From NCBI GenBank assembly GCA_965662735.1, contig CBFIIU010000021.1, forward strand, positions 1-21,453: DNA of 21,453 nt, in the 5' to 3' direction. Under the pieces are notes generated by a model. The model saw only the letters and a program-made list of their open reading frames with translations, searched no databases and was not told the origin of the DNA. This document shows positions 8,120-14,608 of the stretch, one piece after another. Position 1 is the stretch's first letter. Every line of letters starts with the position of its first letter. This DNA comes from JAYODZ01 sp965662735. GTDB lineage: Bacteria; Pseudomonadota; Alphaproteobacteria; RS24. The position numbers were made by a program, and so were the translations under genes.

Positions 8120-9652
8120 TTAGAGCCCTGCCGAGCTGGTTACGGGTAAGTAAATTGCCCCTTGCCGACGAATAGACCGATAGCCGAATAAAGCGATCAC
8201 CACAAAGCTCAGCGCGGGCAGGATGAACGAAAAACGTACATCGGATAATGCCACGAGTGGAGAGCCTATATCAATCAAGGCACCTTGCGCAGGCGGCATC
8301 AGCGCGCCACCGACGATCGCCATAATCAGGCCCGCTGACCCCAGGCTCGCATCATGGCCGAGCCCATCCAAGGCAATACCATAAATCGTTGGAAACATGA
8401 GCGACATGCATGCGGAGACGCTAATTAAACTATACAGCCCCCACCAATCGGGCAGAAAGATAACACCCAAAACACAGCCCACGCCGGCAATGGACAAGAT
8501 CATCAACAAGAGACCCGAATTAATATAGGCTAACAGGCCCGTGCAAATGAACCGGCTGGTTAGAAACAGCAACATGGCAATGATATTGTAATTTTGCGCT
8601 TGCGACGCCGTCAGACCCAATTCGCTCATGCCGTAGTGAATAACAAATGTCCAGCAGGTGATTTGCGCTCCCACGTAGAAGGCTTGCGCGATGACCCCCT
8701 CGCGAAACGGTGCATGGGCGATCAGTCTGCGATAACTTTGGGCACATTCGTGCCAACTAAAAGGCGTATCGGCTTGAACGGTATTCGGCAGGCGCATTCT
8801 ATAAAATAGAACCCACAAAGCGAGCACAACCGTACCAATGACCACATAGGGGATCGCCACTGAAATGAGGTCTGTGCGCTGCATTGCCTCAAATTGAACG
8901 GGCTGTGTTTGCGCGAACTGAACGAGCGCCTCGGACAGCTTTTGATCCGCCATTGACGGTAGCATTGTCGCGAAGCTGGGGTCTTCCATTCGCAGCGTAT
9001 CGCGAAACTTTTCCACCTCTAAATGCTTTAGAATAAACAGGGACGCAACGCCCATCCCAATCAAAGATCCCATCGGGTTAAACGCTTGAGCAAAATTCAA
9101 GCGCCGCGTCGCCGTCTCGGGCGAGCCCATTGAGAGAATATAGGGGTTGGCAGTTGTTTCGAGTAAAGACAGACCACAGGTCAAGATCAAAAGAGAGGCG
9201 AGAAAATAGTTGAACTCGCGATAGAGACAGGCCGGAATGAACAAAAACGCACCAAGCGCATAAAGGGCCAACCCCCCTAAAATGCCCGAGCGATAGGAAA
9301 AACGTCGGATGAACAAAGCCGCAGGAATGGCCATCACGCCATAGCCGAGATAGAAGGCAAATTGAACCAGACTGCTTTGCGTATGCGAGATTAAAAAAAT
9401 GTCTTTAAACGCGCGCACCAGCGGATTGGTGACGTCATTGGCAAACCCCCATAGTGGAAACAAAGAGGCCACCAATAAAAATGGGATCATGAATTGCGGC
9501 TCCAACAAAACGGCTTTTGTCGCTTCCGGGCTTTGCTCTTGCGTTGAAGGATCACTCGTTGAAAGATCACTCGTTGAAAGATCACTCGTTGAAAGATCAC
9601 TCGTTGAAAGATCACTCGTTGATAGATCAGTGGGCCGTGAATTGTCCACCAT
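8120..9652 (-). CDS. fucP: FucP-family (FGHS) MFS sugar:H+ symporter, probable L-fucose uptake
   Basis: This 510-residue major facilitator protein probably imports L-fucose with H+ across the inner membrane. Ungapped similarity to E. coli FucP is visible over the first helices: SLFPLWGFANDVTNPLV against SLFFLWAVANNLNDILL, and FAFYLGYGVMAIPA against SAFYFGYFIIPIPA. The essential Glu of FucP (E135) is kept in LLETTANPY. FucP Asp46 aligns to Asn here, while an Asp occurs three residues earlier. AFYVGAQITCWTFVI (TM7) and the C-terminal PTIYGIALDGLG also match. About 50 extra N-terminal residues consist largely of LSTSD repeats. The ATG at 9652 has a GAGGGG site upstream. It is divergent from the catabolic block. 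Other hexoses remain possible substrates. Confidence 0.85.
   Translation of the reverse strand: MVDNSRPTDLSTSDLSTSDLSTSDLSTSDLSTSDPSTQEQSPEATKAVLLEPQFMIPFLLVASLFPLWGFANDVTNPLVRAFKDIFLISHTQSSLVQFAFYLGYGVMAIPAALFIRRFSYRSGILGGLALYALGAFLFIPACLYREFNYFLASLLILTCGLSLLETTANPYILSMGSPETATRRLNFAQAFNPMGSLIGMGVASLFILKHLEVEKFRDTLRMEDPSFATMLPSMADQKLSEALVQFAQTQPVQFEAMQRTDLISVAIPYVVIGTVVLALWVLFYRMRLPNTVQADTPFSWHECAQSYRRLIAHAPFREGVIAQAFYVGAQITCWTFVIHYGMSELGLTASQAQNYNIIAMLLFLTSRFICTGLLAYINSGLLLMILSIAGVGCVLGVIFLPDWWGLYSLISVSACMSLMFPTIYGIALDGLGHDASLGSAGLIMAIVGGALMPPAQGALIDIGSPLVALSDVRFSFILPALSFVVIALFGYRSIRRQGAIYLPVTSSAGL
9541..9630 (-). repeat. 15-bp in-frame tandem repeat in the transporter N-terminus
   Basis: Six consecutive 15-base units occur. 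The four at 9556-9615 are identical (TCGTTGAAAGATCAC on the + strand), and the first and last differ by one to three bases. On the coding strand they encode repeated Leu-Ser-Thr-Ser-Asp, giving a flexible, acidic, Ser/Thr-rich cytoplasmic tail. Identity between units implies recent slippage expansion and probable copy-number variation between strains. Confidence 0.9.
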
Positions 9653-9667
9653 GTCGCCATTCCCCTC

Positions 9668-9723
9668 TTATTGTTACTTCTTATCGTTATTGTTGCTATT
9701 GTTATTGTCGTTATTGTTGTTGT
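9668..9723. repeat. TTATTG-type low-complexity tract upstream of the transporter
   Basis: The + strand is an irregular series of TTATTG, TTGTTG and TTATCG hexamers/trimers, so the transporter's 5' leader would read as ACAATAACG-type repeats ending at its ribosome binding site. The leader would be unstructured and G-poor. Apparent hydrophobic frames across it are products of the repeat. Confidence 0.7.
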
Positions 9724-9842
9724 GCGATTGCCTAAGCAGATATTTTCCAGCGGATATTTCCACATATGGACACTCGAACCTGCACGTATAATGGCGCTAC
9801 CCTGCACCCTTATGATCCGATTGAAGAGAGGTGTAATTTCAA

Positions 9843-9902
9843 ATGTCGAGTTTTGAATTGGACGAAAAATTTGACAAGACACGAAAGCTCCGGCGATGCT
9901 GA
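9843..9902 (+). CDS. Possible 19-codon leader peptide
   Basis: An ATG-to-TGA frame encodes MSSFELDEKFDKTRKLRRC, downstream of the TATAAT at 9787 and about 9 bases after GAGAGG. It ends 45 bases before the lldD-like ATG. It has a charged, non-hydrophobic sequence with no run of one amino acid typical of attenuation. It could be chance; I include it because position and ribosome binding site fit a leader. Confidence 0.2.
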   Translation: MSSFELDEKFDKTRKLRRC

Positions 9903-9947
9903 GCCCAATAAAAATTCAGAATAAGCAGAATAAGGTTGTCGCATAAA

Positions 9948-11099
9948 ATGCTCGATTTCTTTGATAGCCGATATCCGACACACCATGATCTATCTGCGCG
10001 CGCCCGACAGCGGATACCGAGATTTGTGTATGAGTATATTATTAGCGGGTGTCATGATGATGTTGGCCTTCAGCGCAACCGAAGCGACATGGAAAACGTT
10101 CAGCTTTCAGGACAATTGCTCAGCCCCTTCGATACCGCTGACTTGTCCGTGGACCTTTTCGGACACCGCTACGCCCTGCCTTTCGGCGTGGCGCCGGTGG
10201 GCTTGCAAGGGCTCATGTGGCCTCAAATGCCTGAAATCTTATCGCAGGCAGCAGCCCAAAAAAATATACCCTTTATCCTGAGCACGATGAGCTCGGCGTC
10301 ACTTGAGACAATTGCCGACGCATCTGACGGACAAGCGTGGTTTCAGCTTTATAACCCAACCGAACCCGACATTCGATCTGACATGATTGCGCGTCTGCGG
10401 GCAGCGCAATATTCTGTCTTGGTGGTTACAGTCGATGTGCCCACATTTGGATATCGCCCGCGCGACGTGCGGAACCATTTGGCCATGCCCCCTAAAATGA
10501 CTCTGAGCAATATTTGCGACATGCTCAAGCGTCCTCACTGGCTGTTGCAAACAGCTTTATCCGGCAAACCGGAAATGAAAAATCTGAGCCGCTACCTGCC
10601 TGCCGAAGAGCGCAATAGCGAGCTGGCTGATTTTATCAATCGCGTGGCGATGGGTCCGGTTGATCTTCAAGGCTTGCGCCCATTGCGGGACATGTGGCCC
10701 GGAAAACTTGTGGTCAAAGGGATCACGCAGGCCGCTGATGTAGAGGCATGTCTTCAGCTTGGTGCTGACGCCGTGATCATCTCCAATCATGGGGGGCGCC
10801 AGCTTGATCCTGGCCCCTCATCCATTGCAGCTTTGCGCCAGATTGCCCCGCAATATCGCGGGAAAATTCCTCTTTTCTTGGATAGCGGTGTGACATCGGG
10901 CGTCGATATTGCACGAGCTTATGCGTGCGGCGCCGACTATGTTTTTCTCGGACGTAGTTTTGTATTCGGCGTCGCGGCCATGGGGTCTAAAGGCGCCTAT
11001 CATACGACGAACATGCTGACCAAACAGCTGGACCAAACCCTGCGCCAATTACGGTGCCCGAGACCTGACCTCTTACCGCTCCACCTTGTGGATCGGTAA
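9948..11099 (+). CDS. lldD: FMN-dependent alpha-hydroxy-acid dehydrogenase, probable L-lactate dehydrogenase
   Basis: The enzyme would oxidise L-lactate to pyruvate at the membrane or with another acceptor. From ATG 9948 it has 383 residues; a TTG at 9936 is possible but sits directly on the AAGG. Visible motifs are the conserved Tyr in YEYIISG (Y30), DVPTFGYRPRDVRN (163-176), the FMN-contacting Lys in LVVKGI (K257), and the catalytic His and substrate Arg in SNHGGRQLD (H281, R284). The usual DGGIRxG phosphate loop reads DSGVTSG (312-318), lacking the Arg, which is unusual. The downstream pathway ends in pyruvate plus L-lactate, so it probably clears that lactate. It overlaps the next gene by one base (TAATG). 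Another 2-hydroxy acid cannot be excluded. Confidence 0.85.
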   Translation: MLDFFDSRYPTHHDLSARARQRIPRFVYEYIISGCHDDVGLQRNRSDMENVQLSGQLLSPFDTADLSVDLFGHRYALPFGVAPVGLQGLMWPQMPEILSQAAAQKNIPFILSTMSSASLETIADASDGQAWFQLYNPTEPDIRSDMIARLRAAQYSVLVVTVDVPTFGYRPRDVRNHLAMPPKMTLSNICDMLKRPHWLLQTALSGKPEMKNLSRYLPAEERNSELADFINRVAMGPVDLQGLRPLRDMWPGKLVVKGITQAADVEACLQLGADAVIISNHGGRQLDPGPSSIAALRQIAPQYRGKIPLFLDSGVTSGVDIARAYACGADYVFLGRSFVFGVAAMGSKGAYHTTNMLTKQLDQTLRQLRCPRPDLLPLHLVDR

Positions 11100-12115
11100 T
11101 GCTGGCAACAGAGCTTCTTGAAACCGCACTCAGTCATACACCCTATAGCTTTGGCTGTGCGCCGCTGGGCAATCTCTATCACGCGATTTCAGACGATAAT
11201 GCGCATGAGACCCTGACGCGCGCCTGGAATGCGGGCATGCGGCTATTTGATACCGCGCCACATTATGGGCAGGGACTGAGCGAACGGCGATTGGGTGACT
11301 TTCTGCGGCATCGGCGAAAAGATAGTTATGTCTTGGTCACTAAAGCGGGGCGCTTGCTCAGACCGGCTTCGCCGCAGGCGACCTGCTCTGGTTTTGTCGA
11401 CCCCTTACCCTTCTCGACACAATTCGATTACAGCTATGACGGTATAATGCGCTCCTTCGATGACAGTCTTCAACGCCTTGGGCTGCATCAGATCGATTGC
11501 CTGCTGATACATGATATTGCGCCTGATGTGCATGGTGAAAATTACGCTTTTCATCACGGTCGTGCTGTTTCTGGCGGATATCGCGCCATGGAAGAATTGA
11601 AGCGATCGGGACAGGTGCAAGCGATTGGCCTCGGCTTAAATGATTGGAAAGTCTGCGATGACGCGTTTGAATGGGGCGATTGGGACCTGTTTTTGCTGGC
11701 TGGGCAATATAGCCTTTTGAACCATCACCATGTTCTCAGTTCCTTTTTTCCCAAATGCCTTGCGCGCAACTGTCCAATTATCCTAGGCGGTGTCTTTAAC
11801 TCGGGGATTTTGGCGACCGGCGTTCGCTCAACAGCCAGCCCTAAATTTAACTATCGCAGCGCGCCCGACGACATCCGCGCGCGCGTCGAGGAGCTGGAAA
11901 TTATCTGCGAGGAATTTGGTGTCTCGCTGATTTCAGCGGCTCTGCAATTTCCATCCGCTCACCCGGCCATCGCCACCACATTAATCAGCGCCGGCTTGCC
12001 CGAGGAGATATCCAACACGCTCGCGGCGAGCCAAGCGGAGATCCCGAATAGTTTTTGGTATGAGTTAAAGTTAAGGGGCTTAATCCATGTCGATGCCCCT
12101 ATTCCCATTAATTAA
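11099..12115 (+). CDS. Aldo/keto reductase, probable L-fucose (D-threo-aldose) 1-dehydrogenase
   Basis: This is a 338-residue aldo/keto reductase with the full catalytic tetrad: D51 and Y56 in RLFDTAPHYGQGLSERRLG, K82 in VLVTKAGRLL, and H138 in LLIHDI. The FDTAPHYGxGLSE and TKxGRLLxP pattern is that of the D-threo-aldose 1-dehydrogenase / L-fucose dehydrogenase subfamily, which oxidises C1 of L-fucose (also D-arabinose and L-xylose) to the lactone with NAD(P)+. The ATG overlaps the previous stop (TAATG), so translation is coupled. In context it is the first enzymatic step of the pathway, feeding the COG3618 lactonase. The alternative, a general reductase, is unlikely given the neighbours. Confidence 0.85.
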   Translation: MLATELLETALSHTPYSFGCAPLGNLYHAISDDNAHETLTRAWNAGMRLFDTAPHYGQGLSERRLGDFLRHRRKDSYVLVTKAGRLLRPASPQATCSGFVDPLPFSTQFDYSYDGIMRSFDDSLQRLGLHQIDCLLIHDIAPDVHGENYAFHHGRAVSGGYRAMEELKRSGQVQAIGLGLNDWKVCDDAFEWGDWDLFLLAGQYSLLNHHHVLSSFFPKCLARNCPIILGGVFNSGILATGVRSTASPKFNYRSAPDDIRARVEELEIICEEFGVSLISAALQFPSAHPAIATTLISAGLPEEISNTLAASQAEIPNSFWYELKLRGLIHVDAPIPIN

Positions 12116-12158
12116 TGTAACCAGTTAATTATACTAATAACAGATAGTTACGATATAA
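12116..12158. promoter_or_regulatory. AT-rich gap with a promoter-like element
   Basis: The 43-base gap between the aldo/keto reductase and lactonase genes contains TATACT (12130-12135) and a GTAAC...GTTAC inverted pair about 25 bases apart. No good -35 or ribosome binding site is visible ahead of ATG 12159. It might be an internal promoter or regulator site; evidence is weak. Confidence 0.25.
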
Positions 12159-13043
12159 ATGGAAACCATTGACTCACATATACATCTTTGGAAACTCGCA
12201 AAAGGCTTCTATGATTGGCCGACCGCGGCGCAGCCCCTGCTTTATCGCGATTTTTCGCCTATCGACTATCAAAATGATGCCAACAGCACCGGAATTCAGC
12301 GCAGTATTCTGGTGCAAGCGGCTCCTAACCTAGCAGAAACAAGGTTCTTGCTGGAATTGGCGGATGCGCATGCGCTCATTGCCGGTGTTGTGGGCTGGAT
12401 CGATGTCAGCTCACCGTGCTTTACCGAAGACATGGAAGCCCTAATTTCCTCTCCCGCGGGCACCAAGCTCGTGGGCATACGGCCAATGCTTCAGGACATG
12501 TCGCAACGCGATTGGATTTTAGATCATATCCAATCTTGCGGCACATTGATGGAGCATCATCTGTGCTTTGATGCGCTTATCCGGCACGATCAAATCCCCG
12601 TGATTACTGAATTGGCGCAGCAGCTCCCCCACCTCCCCATTGTGCTCGATCATGCCGGAAAACCGCCTTTTGGAACCGACTTATTCTCTCAATGGCAAGC
12701 CGACATTAAAGAACTAGCCACGCACCCCAATGTCATGTGCAAGCTATCCGGCCTTCTCACCGAATTGCCACAAGGCTCTGCGCTCTTTGACACACCCTGT
12801 TCGCTCACCTCCCATATGGCCTATGTGGTGAGCTGTTTTGGCGCAGAACGAACCATGTGGGGCAGCGATTGGCCGGTTTTAACAACCGCTGCATCCCTGG
12901 AACATTGGTGGACACTCACCACGCATTTTCTGAGCGCTCTACCCGCCGATCAGCAGACCGAAATTCTTGGTGGCACAGCTCACCGCTTCTATCAGTTGAA
13001 AGATGATCATGATGAACACGCAGACACAGCCAATGATCGATAG
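12159..13043 (+). CDS. COG3618 amidohydrolase, probable L-fuconolactonase
   Basis: This 294-residue member of the amidohydrolase superfamily would hydrolyse the sugar lactone to L-fuconate. The N-terminal metal motif IDSHIHLW (H7, H9) sits at residues 4-11. LDHAGKPP (H165) and the catalytic Asp in MWGSDWPV (D237) are in canonical places. COG3618 contains characterised L-fucono-1,5-lactonase, L-rhamnonolactonase and related lactonases, so substrate comes from context. The start leaves only four residues before the first metal motif, as normal for the family. The last 41-or-so bases overlap the following SAF-domain gene, indicating coupled translation. The C-terminal tail (DDHDEHADTANDR) is unusually acidic and may be an artefact of that overlap. 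Confidence 0.85.
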   Translation: METIDSHIHLWKLAKGFYDWPTAAQPLLYRDFSPIDYQNDANSTGIQRSILVQAAPNLAETRFLLELADAHALIAGVVGWIDVSSPCFTEDMEALISSPAGTKLVGIRPMLQDMSQRDWILDHIQSCGTLMEHHLCFDALIRHDQIPVITELAQQLPHLPIVLDHAGKPPFGTDLFSQWQADIKELATHPNVMCKLSGLLTELPQGSALFDTPCSLTSHMAYVVSCFGAERTMWGSDWPVLTTAASLEHWWTLTTHFLSALPADQQTEILGGTAHRFYQLKDDHDEHADTANDR

Positions 13044-13362
13044 CCGGCTCATCTTGCTGCACCCAAACGATAATATTCTCATCTGCGCGAGACATCTGAC
13101 CGCGCGAACCGAAGTCATGATTGATGACAAATTGACGATTTTGAAACGCGACATTGATATTGGTCACAAAATTGCGCGCATCGCCATTCAATTAGGTGAA
13201 AAAATAATCAAATATGGCGTCCCCATTGGATCGGCCAGCGCCGACATTCATGCTGGCGATCACGTGCATACCCATAATCTCGTCAGCGACTATATCCCCG
13301 CCCATGATCGCCGATGCCCATCCCAAACCGCTCTGCGAGTATTCCCCAATGACACTGATTAA
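13009..13362 (+). CDS. UxaA-family small subunit (SAF domain), probable sugar-acid dehydratase subunit
   Basis: The 117-residue product is a stand-alone SAF domain like the N-terminus of altronate dehydratase UxaA or the small subunit SuyA of sulfolactate sulfo-lyase. The diagnostic stretches are ARIAIQLGEKIIKYGVPIGS and ADIHAGDHVHTHNL (about residues 64-98). ATGs occur at 13003, 13009, 13012 and 13033; GAAAG at 12998-13002 best serves 13009 or 13012. The gene overlaps the lactonase gene by about 35 bases and the large-subunit gene by 14 bases. With the next gene it makes up one complete UxaA-type enzyme. It is placed exactly where the pathway needs an L-fuconate dehydratase. Confidence 0.82.
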   Translation: MMNTQTQPMIDSRLILLHPNDNILICARHLTARTEVMIDDKLTILKRDIDIGHKIARIAIQLGEKIIKYGVPIGSASADIHAGDHVHTHNLVSDYIPAHDRRCPSQTALRVFPNDTD

Positions 13363-14608
13363 ACCAGCTCCGCCCACCCTGAGCGGTTGGCAACAAGCGG
13401 ATGGCCAAAAAGGCATTCGCAATGTCCTGCTCGTTGCCTATCTCGTGGAATGTGCTGAACATGTGGCGCGCGCCATTGTTAACCATTTTAGCCAGCACGA
13501 CATTCAGCTCATCGGATTTCCAGGGTGTTATCCCAATCAATACGCCTATGACATGATGCGGGCCTTATGCCGCCATGCCAATGTTGGGGGCGTCGTCTTG
13601 GTTTCGCTCGGGTGCGAGGGCTTTGCCCGCGAGGCCCTGCAAAAGGATATCGCCTCGTCAGGACGACCATGTGATCTTCTTGTCATTCAGGAGACGGGAG
13701 GCACGCGCACCACCATTAATCAAGGCATTCAGCAGGTGGCAGCGATGCGCCATGAAATAAATGCTGTGCCCCGGTGCACCCTCCAGATCAGCGACTTAAT
13801 TGTCGGGACGATTTGTGGGGGCTCAGATGGCACCAGCGGCATAACAGGAAATCCGGCCGCCGGTCATTGTTTTGATCGACTGATTGATGCCGGCGCGAAG
13901 TGTATTTTTGAAGAAACGGGCGAGCTGATTGGCTGCGAGGCGATTATGCGCGAACGAGCTGAAACAGCTGAGCTTGCTGATGAAATTGATGCCTGCATGG
14001 CTAAAGCCGCGCGTTATTACAGCATTATGGGATATGGAAGTTTTGCGCCTGGAAACGCCGATGGCGGCTTGAGCACGCAAGAAGAAAAATCCATGGGCGC
14101 CTATTGCAAATCAGGCCATCGCGCCATTTCGGGACTTTTAAAGCCAACCGTCCAACCGCCTCGCACCGGCCTGTATTTGCTCGATGTAGTTCCAGACGGT
14201 GAACCGCGTTTTGGTTTCCCGAATATATCAGACAATGCTGAAATTGCCGAGCTGATGGCCTGTGGCGCGCATCTCACCTTGTTTGTCACGGGGCGTGGCT
14301 CGGTTGTGGGGTCGGCGATTTCTCCTGTCATCAAGATCTGCGCTAATCCAGAAACCTATCAGCGTCTCTCAGATGATATGGATGTTAATGCCGGGCGAAT
14401 TCTCAATGGCGAAGCCAGCATCGCTCAGCTTGGTGATCAAATTTTTGATTTGTGCCTCGCTGTCGCGAATGGCCAGCAAACCTGCTCAGAACGATTGGGC
14501 CACCAAGAATTTATTCTGACCTATAAGCAGTTTTCCGAACTGGGGCCCCACTGCCTCCCCACTTCATCATCGCGCTCTTCGTCACAAACCCCGCAGAGAG
14601 ATCTATGA
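13349..14608 (+). CDS. UxaA-family large subunit, probable L-fuconate dehydratase catalytic subunit
   Basis: From ATG 13349 the protein has 419 residues and corresponds to the catalytic part of altronate/galactarate dehydratases without the SAF domain, as in SuyB. Motifs in order: GIRNVLLVAYLVECAEHVAR (22-41), LIGFPGCYPNQ, VSLGCEGFA (86-93), IQETGGTRTTI (113-123), ICGGSDGTSGITGNPAAG (155-172), FAPGNADGGLSTQEEKSMG (232-250), and GAHLTLFVTGRGSVVGSAISP. It probably removes water from L-fuconate to give 2-keto-3-deoxy-L-fuconate. The start overlaps the small-subunit stop by 14 bases and the stop overlaps the SDR start (ATGA). No enolase-superfamily dehydratase is present in the window. Substrate is inferred from context only; D-altronate or another sugar acid is conceivable. 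Confidence 0.82.
   Translation: MTLIKPAPPTLSGWQQADGQKGIRNVLLVAYLVECAEHVARAIVNHFSQHDIQLIGFPGCYPNQYAYDMMRALCRHANVGGVVLVSLGCEGFAREALQKDIASSGRPCDLLVIQETGGTRTTINQGIQQVAAMRHEINAVPRCTLQISDLIVGTICGGSDGTSGITGNPAAGHCFDRLIDAGAKCIFEETGELIGCEAIMRERAETAELADEIDACMAKAARYYSIMGYGSFAPGNADGGLSTQEEKSMGAYCKSGHRAISGLLKPTVQPPRTGLYLLDVVPDGEPRFGFPNISDNAEIAELMACGAHLTLFVTGRGSVVGSAISPVIKICANPETYQRLSDDMDVNAGRILNGEASIAQLGDQIFDLCLAVANGQQTCSERLGHQEFILTYKQFSELGPHCLPTSSSRSSSQTPQRDL

Larger units (their letters stand above)
9653..9947. promoter_or_regulatory. Divergent control region between transporter and catabolic block
   Basis: The 295-base region contains a perfect TATAAT on the + strand at 9787-9792 with no good -35, as expected of an activated promoter. 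Upstream are two related elements, ATATTTTCCA (9740-9749) and ATATTTCCA (9754-9762). The second runs into an inverted motif, TCCA-CATA-TGGA (9759-9770), that covers the expected -35 position. A specific regulator probably binds here. No regulator gene is adjacent, and the TGACA-TGTCA operator of the zwf promoter is absent. The rest is the low-complexity tract and a short possible leader frame. Confidence 0.45.

Noticed and set aside
9541..9630. Regular 15-base repeats considered as a CRISPR-like array
   Set aside because: Units are contiguous with no spacers, and they keep the reading frame of the transporter.
9671..9856. Frame encoding a very hydrophobic Leu/Ile/Val-rich peptide, reminiscent of a small toxin
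   Set aside because: The hydrophobicity comes entirely from reading the TTATTG/TTGTTG tract; there is no ribosome binding site and the frame lies in the transporter leader.
11405..12115. L-rhamnose as the substrate of the pathway
   Set aside because: The late steps would be alike, but the D-threo-aldose dehydrogenase-type reductase and FucP-like symporter favour L-fucose; kept as an alternative only.
13214..14608. Longer large-subunit start inside the SAF-domain gene, or a frameshifted single UxaA gene
   Set aside because: The small subunit ends with its own complete SAF domain, and ATG 13349 gives the compact 14-base overlap typical of coupled genes; split forms are known in the family.
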